Shown here piece after piece: positions 1 to 9,578 of a stretch of 64,000 nt of DNA. Every line of letters begins with the position of its first letter. Positions within the stretch are counted from its first letter, which is position 1. The notes below the pieces were generated by a model. It was not told the origin of the DNA. It made no database searches and saw nothing but the letters and a program-made list of their open reading frames with translations. A program made the position numbers and the translations under genes. The DNA lies in the NCBI GenBank assembly GCA_016718525.1, contig JADKDD010000001.1:186001-250000 (forward strand). Reading direction: 5' to 3'. Source of the stretch: Rhodocyclaceae bacterium (GTDB lineage Bacteria > Pseudomonadota > Gammaproteobacteria > Burkholderiales > Rhodocyclaceae).

Positions 1-1050
1 ACCTCGGATTACTTTGGATTGATTCGCAACTTTCGCCGGCACTCATTTCTGTTGCTGTATTTGTTTGGCGCATCACCAGCAGTGTGTTCGAGTTTCGTTG
101 AAGGTCGCTCGCATGAGCTCCAGCCTTTGAATCAGCATGGCCTGCATATGCCGTATGGAACTTCATTGCGGATGGGACGCCTCGGCTACCAAAGCGATGC
201 CCAAGGCTCACTCGCTGTCAGCTACAACAGCCTGGAAAGTTATGCCGCGTCCCTGCAAGAGGCTTTGACCCGGCCATACCCACCCTATGTCGCCATTGGT
301 ATCCGCAATCTTGGTGGCGATTACAACCAGCTTGCCACCAGCCTGTTGCAGATCGAAAACGAGTTCTACGGCACCATTCGACCGAAGCGCATTATCAATT
401 CCGGCGAAAGACCGCTGCATGCACTGCGCGAACGTGGGGTGGAATATGTCGAAGTCCGCTGCATGGATCTCAACCCGTTCCTGCCGGTGGGTATTGATGC
501 CTCGACAATGCGCTTTATCGACATGCTGTTGCTGCACTGCTTGCTGAAAGACAGTCCGCCGGATACGTTGCTGGAAATTGCAGCGTTAAGCCGGAATCAG
601 CACCTCGTTGCAGCACACGGCCGCAATCCGAGCCTGGTCCTTGATCGTGGCGGCAAAGATGTGTCGCTGACGGCTTGGGCTTCGGAAGTATTGGATGAGA
701 TTACCGAGATCGCTGCTGCACTTGACCGGGCGCACGGCGGCAACGCCTATGCCGAGACCCTCACGGCTGCAAACGCCGCCGTGAATGATGCGAACCAAGT
801 GCCGTCAGCACGTGTCCTCTCATCGATGATCAATCAGTACGATGGTTCACATGTTCGGTTCACGATGACGGAGGCGTTGAAGACCAAAAGCGAATTGCTC
901 AACCTTCCGTTTACGGAACAACAAGAATCAATGTTCTGCGAAATGTCAAAGCAGTCGGTTGAGCGACAGGCCGCAATAGAAATCGCAGACACCGTGCCTT
1001 TTGAAACCTATCGCGAAAACTACCTCGCTGCGTCGTCGTTGGGCGAATAG
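1..1050 (+). CDS. gshA: Glutamate-cysteine ligase, E. coli type (5' end outside window)
   Basis: This is the C-terminal part of the enzyme that joins glutamate and cysteine in the first step of glutathione synthesis in the cytoplasm. The reading frame is open from base 1 and 349 residues are visible, against about 520 for the E. coli protein, so roughly the first third is missing at the window edge. The family motifs LFGASPAVCSSF and SLRMGRLGYQ are clear. A TTG at 19 is an internal codon, not a start. A glutathione reductase gene lies 4 kb downstream, so both glutathione synthesis and recycling are encoded near each other. The identification rests on recalled family motifs and is strong. Confidence 0.92.
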   Translation, partial: TSDYFGLIRNFRRHSFLLLYLFGASPAVCSSFVEGRSHELQPLNQHGLHMPYGTSLRMGRLGYQSDAQGSLAVSYNSLESYAASLQEALTRPYPPYVAIGIRNLGGDYNQLATSLLQIENEFYGTIRPKRIINSGERPLHALRERGVEYVEVRCMDLNPFLPVGIDASTMRFIDMLLLHCLLKDSPPDTLLEIAALSRNQHLVAAHGRNPSLVLDRGGKDVSLTAWASEVLDEITEIAAALDRAHGGNAYAETLTAANAAVNDANQVPSARVLSSMINQYDGSHVRFTMTEALKTKSELLNLPFTEQQESMFCEMSKQSVERQAAIEIADTVPFETYRENYLAASSLGE

Positions 1051-1191
1051 TTGAGAAGTTCACATGCATGACGCGCGGGCGATGGCGGCGTCGGCATTGT
1101 CCAAACGCCAAATAATCAGGCAGTACAGCTGTTTGGACGACCTTTACATTCCTTAACAGATATACCCAAGTCCGCGAAATAGAATCGAAGT

Positions 1192-2427
1192 ATGAAATTG
1201 ACCCGAAAACGAGGCGCGGTAGTCTTGGGGATAGTGGCTCTGTTGGGAGTCGCCGGCTACCTGTATCGAACAAAGCTGAATAGTGGTGGAGCCACGACAT
1301 TTAAATCGGCAAAGCTTGAGCGCGGCCCGTTAAGTGCTGTGGTGTCGGCAACTGGAACCTTGAATCCAGTGGTGTCGGTACAGGTTGGATCGCAGGTGTC
1401 CGGTCAGATCAAGGAGATTTTCGTCGATTTCAATTCCCCAGTTAAAGCGGGTCAGTTGATTGCACGCATCGATCCGGAAACTTTGCAGCAAAAGGTGCGG
1501 CAGGCCGAGGCGGACGTCGAAGCAACACAATCTGCCGTTGCGGTGCAACGGGCGGAGGTGAGTCGCTCCCGGGCGATCCTGTCTGACGCATTGCGTGATT
1601 ACGAGCGCAAGAAAATGCTGGTGGACAAGGGATTTATATCCTCTGCAGAGCGCGATAAGGCGCAGACGACTTACGATGCCGCACTGGCAGGTTTGCGAGT
1701 GACCGAAGCCCAGACTCAAAATGGCGAGGCGATCGTCCGCCAACGCCAGGCGCAGGTTGCGCAAGCGAGGATCGATTTGGAGCGTACGAGCATCCGTGCG
1801 CCGGTGGACGGGGTTGTGGTCAAGCGTAGCGTCGAACCAGGCCAGACGGTGGCCGCCAGTTTGCAGGCGCCAGAGCTGTTTGTCATCGCCAAGAACTTGT
1901 CCGACATGCAGGTTGAGGCATCAATTGATGAGGCGGATGTCGGACGCGTTAAGTTGGGTCAAAAGGCACGATTCACGGTCGACGCCTTTCCCGGGCAGAA
2001 TTTTGAAGGTGAGGTTCGTCAGGTTCGTAAAGCTGCCACGGTCGTCTCAAATGTGGTCACCTACACGGTGGTGATATCCGCCGAGAACCCGCAACTGGCT
2101 TTGCTGCCAGGTATGACAGCGAATGTTCAGATTGCCACCGCACACAAAGATAACGTACTTAAAGTACCAAACGCGGCCCTACGCTTCCGGCCGACTAACG
2201 CCGTGTCACCAGCACCAAGTGGCAACAGAAAATCAAGCCCGGACCGCGGCCGCGTTTGGGTTGTTGGCAGTGATGGCAGCCCCCTGTCGGTCGAGGTCGG
2301 ATTGGGATTGGGCGACGGCAAGATGACAGAAATCACTACTGGAGATTTGACCGAGGGTAGCGAGGTAATCCTCGGACAGGCCGCCGCGAAAGCTGCAGCA
2401 ACCCCCGCCGGCCCCCGGATGTTTTAG
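1192..2427 (+). CDS. macA: MacA-like periplasmic adaptor of an ABC exporter
   Basis: This 411-residue protein is a membrane-fusion (HlyD/MacA) adaptor that links an inner-membrane ABC transporter to an outer-membrane channel. Residues 9-26 form an N-terminal membrane anchor. A lipoyl/barrel-sandwich half follows (VGSQVSGQI near 65-73), then a long Ala/Gln/Glu-rich coiled-coil hairpin at about 95-190, the second lipoyl half with RAPVDGVVVKRSVEPGQ near 206-222, and a beta-barrel region. The ATPase and permease genes follow directly (gap of 19 bases, then a 4-base overlap), so the three form one operon. The substrate (macrolide, peptide or lipid) cannot be read from the sequence. The ATG at 1192 has only a weak ribosome site. 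Confidence 0.88.
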   Translation: MKLTRKRGAVVLGIVALLGVAGYLYRTKLNSGGATTFKSAKLERGPLSAVVSATGTLNPVVSVQVGSQVSGQIKEIFVDFNSPVKAGQLIARIDPETLQQKVRQAEADVEATQSAVAVQRAEVSRSRAILSDALRDYERKKMLVDKGFISSAERDKAQTTYDAALAGLRVTEAQTQNGEAIVRQRQAQVAQARIDLERTSIRAPVDGVVVKRSVEPGQTVAASLQAPELFVIAKNLSDMQVEASIDEADVGRVKLGQKARFTVDAFPGQNFEGEVRQVRKAATVVSNVVTYTVVISAENPQLALLPGMTANVQIATAHKDNVLKVPNAALRFRPTNAVSPAPSGNRKSSPDRGRVWVVGSDGSPLSVEVGLGLGDGKMTEITTGDLTEGSEVILGQAAAKAAATPAGPRMF

Positions 2428-2446
2428 CCGCCCAGGGTTATTTACG

Positions 2447-3163
2447 ATGGCTGATGTATTGATTCGCGTATGCGGCCTGACCAAGGACTACGTCATGGGC
2501 GACACCACAGTACAAGCGCTGCGTGGGGTTGACCTTGAAATAAATCAGGGCGAGTTTGTTGCGGTGATGGGTCCTTCCGGCTCGGGTAAATCCACCTTCA
2601 TGAATTTGCTTGGTTGCCTTGATCGTCCGAGTAGCGGGAGTTACTTTCTGCAAACGCAGGAAGTTTCGCACCTTTCTAGCGATGAATTGGCCGGCGTGCG
2701 CAATCAAAAGCTCGGGTTTGTCTTTCAACATTTCAATCTTTTGCCGCGCACCTCTGCTACCGAAAACGTGGCCTTGCCTTTGCTTTATGCAAATCTCTCC
2801 AGCGCGGAGCGCACAGAGCATGCCCTGCGGCGTTTGGCACAAGTCGGTTTGGCGGATCGTGCCGATCACCATCCTGCGCAATTGTCCGGGGGACAGCAAC
2901 AGCGTGTCGCGATTGCCCGCGCTTTGGTCAACGATCCAATGCTCGTTCTGGCCGATGAACCTACCGGCGCGCTAGATACACGCACCAGCATCGAGATCAT
3001 GGCGCTGCTGCAAGCGCTCAATCGCCAGGGCATCACCATCGTGCTGGTGACCCACGAAAACGACGTAGCGAATTTCGCATCACGCATTATCAGTTTTCGC
3101 GACGGTCAAATCACCAGTGATCGACCGAATCAGGCAAACGACGCGGCGGCACAACTGCAATGA
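2447..3163 (+). CDS. ABC transporter ATPase, MacB/LolD type
   Basis: This 238-residue ATP-binding subunit drives the MacA-linked exporter from the cytoplasmic face of the inner membrane. The Walker A motif GPSGSGKST is at residues 42-50, the ABC signature LSGGQQQRVAIARAL starts near 146, and Walker B with LADEPTGALD is near 168. In E. coli the MacB ATPase and permease are one polypeptide; here they are two genes, the arrangement common in many bacteria. Its stop overlaps the ATG of the permease gene by four bases, indicating translational coupling. Confidence 0.92.
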   Translation: MADVLIRVCGLTKDYVMGDTTVQALRGVDLEINQGEFVAVMGPSGSGKSTFMNLLGCLDRPSSGSYFLQTQEVSHLSSDELAGVRNQKLGFVFQHFNLLPRTSATENVALPLLYANLSSAERTEHALRRLAQVGLADRADHHPAQLSGGQQQRVAIARALVNDPMLVLADEPTGALDTRTSIEIMALLQALNRQGITIVLVTHENDVANFASRIISFRDGQITSDRPNQANDAAAQLQ

Positions 3164-4392
3164 GTTTTCTTGCTACCTTGCGAATCGCCATGAATGCGTT
3201 GCGCATTAACAAACTGCGCTCTGCACTGACCATGCTCGGAATCATTATCGGTGTCGCTGCGGTTATTGTCATGATCGCCGTTGGTCGCGGCGCGCAGGCG
3301 CGTGTGGAGGATCAAATTCGAAGTCTCGGCTCGAATATCATCATGGTGCAGTCAGGTTCATTCACCGGCGGCGGTGCGCGCGGCGGCAGTGGTTCACAGT
3401 CCACCATTTCGGAAGACGATGCAGCGGCCCTGGGCAGAGAAATCGACGGCATTCAGGCTGCAGCGCCAACCTTGCGTGGAACTGGTCAAGTGGTGGCCGG
3501 AAATGCCAACTGGTCAACGACGTTTTACGGCGTCACTCCCGACTATTTGGAGGTGCGCGACTGGTCGATCGTCGATGGTCGCGGATTCGAGCCGTTCGAA
3601 ATGGCCGGTGCCGCCAAAGTCGCCTTGATTGGAAAGACGGTGGCAGCCAATCTTTTTGGCGACGTCAACCCGATCGATCAGGTAATTCGGGTGCGTAAAG
3701 TTCCATTGACCATCATTGGCGTGCTCGATCGCAAAGGTCAAAACATGATGGGGCAGGATCAGGACGATATTGTGTTAATGCCGATCACCACCGCCCGCAA
3801 GCGTGTGATCGGCTCAACACAGGCCAAATCGCGCAATGTCAACGCGATCATGGTCAAGACGCGGGATGGCGCGGATATGGACGTCGCCGAAGCCGGCATG
3901 CGCGAATTACTGCGACAAAGGCACCGTTTGCAGGTCGGGCAGGACGACGATTTTTTCGTCCGCAACCTGTCGGAAATTCTGCAGGCACAGGAAGCTGCAT
4001 CAAGAGTGATGGCAATTCTTCTCGCAGCGGTGGCCTCGGTTTCACTACTGGTGGGTGGCATCGGGATCATGAACATTATGCTGGTCTCCGTCACCGAGCG
4101 TACCCGTGAAATCGGCTTGCGCATGGCTGTCGGTGCCAAAGGTGGGGATATTCTGAATCAGTTCCTCATCGAAGCAGTGACGCTTTCATTGATTGGTGGC
4201 CTGATTGGCATTCTGCTGGGGATTAGCGGTGATTTCTTGGTCAGCAACTTCGCCGGCTGGCGCACCGAGTTATCGATCGATGCGATTTTTCTTGCCGCCG
4301 GCTTTGCTGCTGTCATTGGAATATTTTTCGGCTACTACCCGGCTAAGAAAGCCTCACGGCTGTCGCCGATCGAAGCCCTGCGGTACGAGTAG
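3160..4392 (+). CDS. ABC transporter permease, MacB/FtsX family
   Basis: This 410-residue inner-membrane permease partners the preceding ATPase. It shows the MacB layout: one transmembrane helix near residues 18-42, a large periplasmic domain of about 230 residues that would dock with MacA, then three C-terminal helices (about 283-305, 330-355 and 370-392). The coupling motif TERTREIGLRMAVGA after the second helix is typical of the FtsX/MacB family. It ends ten bases before the convergent MAPEG gene; I see no clear hairpin terminator between them. Confidence 0.92.
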   Translation: MSFLATLRIAMNALRINKLRSALTMLGIIIGVAAVIVMIAVGRGAQARVEDQIRSLGSNIIMVQSGSFTGGGARGGSGSQSTISEDDAAALGREIDGIQAAAPTLRGTGQVVAGNANWSTTFYGVTPDYLEVRDWSIVDGRGFEPFEMAGAAKVALIGKTVAANLFGDVNPIDQVIRVRKVPLTIIGVLDRKGQNMMGQDQDDIVLMPITTARKRVIGSTQAKSRNVNAIMVKTRDGADMDVAEAGMRELLRQRHRLQVGQDDDFFVRNLSEILQAQEAASRVMAILLAAVASVSLLVGGIGIMNIMLVSVTERTREIGLRMAVGAKGGDILNQFLIEAVTLSLIGGLIGILLGISGDFLVSNFAGWRTELSIDAIFLAAGFAAVIGIFFGYYPAKKASRLSPIEALRYE

Positions 4393-4402
4393 GGTGCTGC
4401 GT

Positions 4403-4798
4403 TCAGATCAACGCCTTGACCATAGAAGCCAGACCAAAGACACCGATGCCCCAAATGGCACTCCGCACATAGGTGATGCCCGCCAGATAGACCGGCAAGT
4501 ACGCAACACGCGCCCAGAAAAATACCGTTGCGCCGAAGGTTGCTTGTTCTCCCACGCCGGCAGCCTGGGCGGTGAGTGCCAGTGCGACAAACAGCATGAA
4601 GTTCTCTTTGGTGTTGTCTGCCGCCCGTTCTGCACGGCCGCCTAACGGGGTAGCTTCGGGCAAGTTCTCGCGGTTACTAAAGCCGACTTTCATACCTTCT
4701 GGTGTCCACTCGCGGTTGCGCAAAAGCGCACCGAGCATGATTGATACAAAGGTCAGCAGCGTCATATGCACGACTATCGTAAGCAGTGGGGTCATCAT
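4403..4798 (-). CDS. MAPEG family membrane protein
   Basis: This 131-residue protein has the four-helix layout of the MAPEG family (membrane-associated proteins in eicosanoid and glutathione metabolism). Helices lie near residues 5-25, 65-83, 88-105 and 112-128. The segment RAERAADNTKENFMLF between helices 1 and 2 matches the family's conserved ANxxEN-like loop. Bacterial MAPEG proteins may be glutathione transferases, which would suit the nearby gshA and gor genes, but enzymatic activity is inference. It sits between the macB-type permease (convergent) and gor (same strand, upstream). Confidence 0.85.
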   Translation of the reverse strand: MMTPLLTIVVHMTLLTFVSIMLGALLRNREWTPEGMKVGFSNRENLPEATPLGGRAERAADNTKENFMLFVALALTAQAAGVGEQATFGATVFFWARVAYLPVYLAGITYVRSAIWGIGVFGLASMVKALI

Positions 4799-4984
4799 CT
4801 TCTCTCCGGGATGGTTACAAAAGGGCGGGTGTGGTTTTGTCCAACGAATTGCAATGTGATGGCTGGACTATGAACTTGAGTGGGCAAGATATCAAGGTAA
4901 TGTCGATATGCCCAGAATCGGATTGTTGTTCATAGTGCATTGTGGATGCGAGTTCACCAGATTTGTTGTCCAGCGTTCGATGTC

Positions 4985-6388
4985 TCACGAATTCACGACG
5001 GGATCTCGCATGGTGACAAACTCTTCTGCAGCGGTCGGATGAATGCCGATGGTGTTGTCGAAAATGGCTTTCGTCGCACCGGCCTTCATGGCGACGGCGA
5101 AACCTTGAACCGTCTCGCCCGCGTCGGCGCCAACCATGTGCAGTCCGACTACCCGGTCGGTCGCGCTATCGACAATCAGCTTCATCAAGGTTCGCTCGGC
5201 GCTTCCACTTAAGGTATGTTTTAGTGCCTTGAACTCCGAGCGGTAGACGCTGATTGCAGCGAACTCCTTGCGCGCCTCGGCTTCCGAAAATCCAATGGTA
5301 CCGATACTCGGATGCGTGAACACGGCCGTCGGAATGAATTCATAACTCAATTGCTTTGGTGCCTTGCCCGCTGCCGGACCATACAGATGGTCAACCACGA
5401 CCATGGCTTCTGCCAGCGCAACGGGAGTCAGTTGAACTCGCGAGGTGACATCCCCAACTGCGTATATGGATGGAACATTGCTACGATAGACCTCATCGAC
5501 CACCACAGCACCATCGCCGGTCTGAATGACTCCGGCCTGTTCCAATCCCAAATTGGCGATATTAGGCAGCCGGCCGGTTGCATACAACACTGCATCGACG
5601 CACAACTCGTTTCCGTTTTGCAGTTGCACCAGCAAGCCCTCAGGTGTTTGCCGAATCGACGCAACGTCGGCCTTCAAGCGCAGATCAATGCCTTTCTTGA
5701 TCACCTCGGCAGCAAGAAAGTGACGAACATCGTCGTCAAATCCGCGCAGCACCTGTTCACCACGGTAAAGCTGCGTGACTTTGGCACCCAGACCGTTAAA
5801 GATCGAAGCGAACTCGCAGGCGATGTAGCCTCCCCCAACGACCATCAGGCGAGCAGGAAAGGGGTCGATATCAAATATCTCGTTGGAGGTCAGCACCAAC
5901 TCTTTGCCCGGGAAATCCGGGACATGTGGCCGGCCACCGGTAGCGATAAGGATATCTTTCGCGCGAAGGCGCTTTGTTTCGAAATGACCTTCTGCGGTAC
6001 TCGTCATTTCAACGGTATTCGCGTCCACCAATCGTGCGTGCGCGTTGATGATCTGGACACCGGCTCCCAAAAGCAATTTTTGATAGACGCCGTTAAGTCG
6101 GCTAACCTCTTTGCGCCGGTTGTCTTTGAGTTTGCCCCAGTCCAGCTTTGGAGACGTTGCACTCCAACCGAAGCCGTGCGATTCCTCAAAGCTCTCGGCG
6201 TAATGCGCGGCATAGCTGTATAGCTTTTTGGGTATACAACCGACATTGACGCAAGTTCCGCCCAATCCGCCAGTGCCTCCGGCTTCGGCCATCATGACCC
6301 TTGCTCCGCGCTGAGCCGCCATGCGTGCCGCGCGAACGCCGCCGCTACCGCCACCAATTACAAACAGGTCTGTATCGAACGATTGCAT
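4985..6388 (-). CDS. gor: Glutathione-disulfide reductase
   Basis: This 467-residue flavoprotein reduces oxidised glutathione with NADPH in the cytoplasm. The FAD-binding GGGSGGVRAARMAA segment is at residues 12-25. The redox-active disulfide motif GGTCVNVGCIPKK contains Cys46 and Cys51. A second Rossmann motif (VVGGGYIACEFA) lies near 175, and the C-terminal HPTAAEE carries the catalytic His-Glu pair that acts on the partner subunit. GxGYIAxEFA followed by a downstream YRGE favours glutathione reductase over lipoamide dehydrogenase. The ATG at 6388 is preceded by a GAGGAAG ribosome site. Confidence 0.93.
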   Translation of the reverse strand: MQSFDTDLFVIGGGSGGVRAARMAAQRGARVMMAEAGGTGGLGGTCVNVGCIPKKLYSYAAHYAESFEESHGFGWSATSPKLDWGKLKDNRRKEVSRLNGVYQKLLLGAGVQIINAHARLVDANTVEMTSTAEGHFETKRLRAKDILIATGGRPHVPDFPGKELVLTSNEIFDIDPFPARLMVVGGGYIACEFASIFNGLGAKVTQLYRGEQVLRGFDDDVRHFLAAEVIKKGIDLRLKADVASIRQTPEGLLVQLQNGNELCVDAVLYATGRLPNIANLGLEQAGVIQTGDGAVVVDEVYRSNVPSIYAVGDVTSRVQLTPVALAEAMVVVDHLYGPAAGKAPKQLSYEFIPTAVFTHPSIGTIGFSEAEARKEFAAISVYRSEFKALKHTLSGSAERTLMKLIVDSATDRVVGLHMVGADAGETVQGFAVAMKAGATKAIFDNTIGIHPTAAEEFVTMRDPVVNS

Positions 6389-6706
6389 GCTGACTTCCTC
6401 GGTTGATTAAATATTGGCCAGCGTTGGTTTGCTTCCGGAACCGAAACTACGCCAGACTCAATAAACGGCTTGGTATCCAAAGCTGCTTTCTCTTACCTTG
6501 AACCAAATGCAAGCATAGTCTGGATTGAAACTCGAAACTGCCAGTGCCGACAAATGAAGTGTGATGTCACTCACGGACCAATGTTTTAGTCAAAAATCAC
6601 ACTCGCATTCTGGCAAATCTTCGTCTAGCATTGTGCATTACAACAAGCTGCGGACGAGTTGGTTGGTATCGGCTTAAGGCAAAAAGAGCAGGACGAGGGA
6701 GACACG
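6389..6706. other. Divergent intergenic region
   Basis: This 318-base gap separates gor (leftward) from the lipid acyltransferase operon (rightward) and must hold both promoters. I see no repeat, hairpin or clear consensus promoter. An AGGACGAGGGAGACACG stretch at 6690-6706 supplies the ribosome site that fixes the acyltransferase start at 6707 rather than the TTG at 6659. Confidence 0.5.
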
Positions 6707-8119
6707 ATGAAGCGATTGAGCGGCGCTGATTCATTTATGCTGGGCATGGAAACATCGAAAGCCTACATGCACACCTTTAAGGTGGCGATCATTGATCCAT
6801 CCACCGATCCGGACGGTTGGTCATTTGAGCGGTTTTACGAGGAATCGGCAAAACGGATACACCACGTGCCGATGCTGCGCTGGAAGTACCTTGATTCACC
6901 GCTCGGGCTGAATCATCCGTATTGGGTAGAAGACCCTGACTTTGATCTGCATTATCACATTCGCCGTGTGGCTTGCCCGCCACCAGGCGATCACAGTGCC
7001 TTGTGCGAATTCATGTCGGCAGTGTATTCATATCAGCTCGACCGCGACCGGCCATTGTGGATGGAATGGATCGTCGAAGGACTGGCTGATGGCAAAGTCG
7101 CGATCGTCATGCTGGTGCACCATGCTTATGTGGATGGGGTTGGTGCGGCCTGGCTGATGCAGCAGTTCTATCAGACGCAAGCCGGTGTCAAGGCAGATAG
7201 TCCTCCGGCCTACCATCCGCCGCCGCTGCCATCGTGGCTGACCCGGCTTGGGTGGGCGCTGCGTGACTGGCCTGAGGTGATGATCGGAAATCTACCCAAG
7301 GTGGTTCTTGGTCTGTGGCGTAAATCCCAGCTGGAGCGAAAGCGAAAGGCGTTGGGGCTGCCGGCTCATCCATCCGCCGCACAAATGCATAAGACGCCGA
7401 TCAACGTGGTCTTGAGTGCCGGCCGCACTTTCGTCTGCGACAGCATCCCGTTGGAACGTTTTACGAGCGTCAGCAAGGGACTTGGCGTTACCATCAATGA
7501 CGTTTTTGCATGCTGTGTCGCCGGGGCGATGCGGCGCCTTCTAACCGATCTCAACTATGATCCCAATACACATCCGCTGATCGGGGGCACGCCGTTTGCC
7601 GGCCAACGGCCACCAGGCATGGAGGGATTGGGCAACTTCGCGACGCTGGACTATTGCTGGGTGCGCAGCGATATTGCCGACCCGCGTCAACGGCTACAGG
7701 CAAGCCACGAGGCCAATGCGGAGATGAAGCAGCACTTGAAGGAGATCAAGGAAGCCGGCGCGGATTTGAATGCCGTGATGCAGATTCTCCCGCCGTGGGG
7801 GATTACTTTCATCCGCAGGTTGATCCACGGCAAGGGCGGTAGTGTTAGTTTCTTCGGTAATCTTGCGCTGTCGAATGTGCCCGGACCAAAAGAGGCGTTG
7901 TATCTCGATCACTGGAAGATCGCGAACTGGTTTTCAACCGGCCAGATTATCGACGGTACCGCAATCAACATCACCATGTGGAGCTATTGCGGGCGCGCAA
8001 ATGTGTGCATGCTGATTGATCGCGAGGTACTCAAGGATGGGTGGGGGTTGTTCAGGTACTTTGTCGATGAGCTCGATGCACTGGGGGCGCTGACGAATCA
8101 AAAGGAGAACGTTGCATGA
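6707..8119 (+). CDS. Wax ester synthase/diacylglycerol acyltransferase family protein 1
   Basis: This 470-residue protein belongs to the bacterial WS/DGAT O-acyltransferases, which transfer acyl groups from acyl-CoA to long-chain alcohols or diacylglycerol at the membrane or lipid-droplet surface. The catalytic HHxxxDG motif is HHAYVDG at residues 138-144, and the structural ND motif is present in TINDVFACC. The C-terminal SNVPGP segment is also conserved. The start at 6707 is chosen because a strong GGACGAGGGAGA ribosome site precedes it and the protein then begins MKRLSGADSFML, as in the family. It is the first gene of a tightly packed operon, overlapping the next gene by four bases. Confidence 0.9.
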   Translation: MKRLSGADSFMLGMETSKAYMHTFKVAIIDPSTDPDGWSFERFYEESAKRIHHVPMLRWKYLDSPLGLNHPYWVEDPDFDLHYHIRRVACPPPGDHSALCEFMSAVYSYQLDRDRPLWMEWIVEGLADGKVAIVMLVHHAYVDGVGAAWLMQQFYQTQAGVKADSPPAYHPPPLPSWLTRLGWALRDWPEVMIGNLPKVVLGLWRKSQLERKRKALGLPAHPSAAQMHKTPINVVLSAGRTFVCDSIPLERFTSVSKGLGVTINDVFACCVAGAMRRLLTDLNYDPNTHPLIGGTPFAGQRPPGMEGLGNFATLDYCWVRSDIADPRQRLQASHEANAEMKQHLKEIKEAGADLNAVMQILPPWGITFIRRLIHGKGGSVSFFGNLALSNVPGPKEALYLDHWKIANWFSTGQIIDGTAINITMWSYCGRANVCMLIDREVLKDGWGLFRYFVDELDALGALTNQKENVA

Positions 8120-9578
8120 GCACCATCAGTCCGCTGGATATGGCGTTTCTGCTGCTCGAGAACGCGACTCGCCGCATGCACATGACGGCGTTCATGATTT
8201 TTGCGAAACCCAAAGGGCAGGAAAAGTCCTTCGGTCCGCGCCTGGTCGAGGCTTACCGGGCGAGCGAGGCAGTCCGTCCGTTTAACTTCAAGCTCAAATG
8301 GCTGGGCAAAGGAATCGCCACTTGGGAAACGGTCAAGCCGGACATGGGCTATCACGTCCGCCACCTCGCCATTCCTAGCCCGGGTTCGATGCAGCAATTC
8401 TATGAAACAGTCTCTTTCCTCAACACCAGTCTGCTCGACCGCGGCCATCCGCTCTGGGAATGTTATGTCATCGATGGTATCGAACATGATCGCATCGCGG
8501 TAATGATCAAAGTGCATCATGCCTTGATCGACGGCGAAGGCGGCCTGCGAGTGATGCGCAATTGCCTGAGTGATTCACCGCGCAGCAAGCGTCTGGCGGC
8601 ACCGTGGATGGCCTTCGGGCCGGCGGAGAAGACGCGGCGACCCCGGCCCAATGTTTCGCAAATGCAAAAACTGCAGGCGCAGCTCAAGCGCCTGACCAGG
8701 CTACCGGGCGATCTCATCGGTATCGGCAATGACGTAATAGAGCTCGGTGCGCAGTCCTTGAACCTGAAACCACGGATGACTTCTCTGCCATTCACTGCCA
8801 AGCCAACGCTGTTCAACAATACGCCAAAGTCAGCTGCGCGTGCCTATGCCAACATGGAGCTGCCACTTGATGAGGTAAGAGCCCTGGCCAAGACCACCGG
8901 CACTTCAGTGAATGATGTCGTGATGACGCTGATAGACCATGCCTTGCACCAGTATCTGCGTGAACAAAAGGCACCAGCCAGTCAACCCCTGGTGGCTTTT
9001 ATGCCGATGTCAATGCGCGATGAAACGACTGGCGAGGGCGGCAATCAGGTCACTGTCGAACTGATTGCAATGGGTGCGCCAGCGGCGAACATTCGCGAGC
9101 GACTGCAACAAATCAATGCTGCTACACAGAGCGCCAAGGCGAAAGGGCGGGGCATGCAAAAGTTGCGCGCCAGGCTTATGCGCTGGTATTAACTGGAAGC
9201 CTGACCATGGCTGATAGTTTGCCATTGATGGACAAGATACCGAGTGCCAATCTGGTGATATCGAATATGAAGGGACCGAGCGAGCAACTTTATCTCGGTG
9301 GCGCGCCGATGGTGGCTTTTCACGGTTTGCCTATCCTGCCGCCCGGTGCGGGGCTCAATGTCACTTTTGCCAGCGTCAATAAGGACATCTGCCTTGCCAT
9401 TGGTGCGGCACCGGAGGCAGTGCGCGAACCGTATCGGATCGCCGAGTTGATCGAACAGGGTTTCCGCAGCTTGCGAGTTGGTGCTGGTGGTACGCCGTTC
9501 AATAAGACACAACGCGTCCGCAAGACAACGAGATCAACACCTGCCACGAGACAATCAACCATTCGGAGAAAGCCATGA
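8116..9578 (+). CDS. WS/DGAT family acyltransferase 2, frameshifted near 9170
   Basis: This is a second WS/DGAT acyltransferase, read in two frames. The first frame (8116-9192) contains HHALIDG at residues 134-140 and the ND motif SVNDVVMTLI. It then runs out of family similarity at 9170 and stops at 9192. The other frame resumes exactly there: it reads QAYALVLTGSL from 9171 and goes on through NLVISNMKGP to 9578. Adding one base within the GCGCGCC run at 9165-9171 restores a full-length protein of about 487 residues. It may be a true frameshift mutation or a sequencing error. The downstream part overlaps the start of the acyl-CoA ligase gene by four bases. Confidence 0.85.

Noticed and set aside
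5312..6223. Plus-strand open frame of 303 codons inside gor
   Set aside because: It is an antisense shadow of glutathione reductase, with no ribosome site or family motif.
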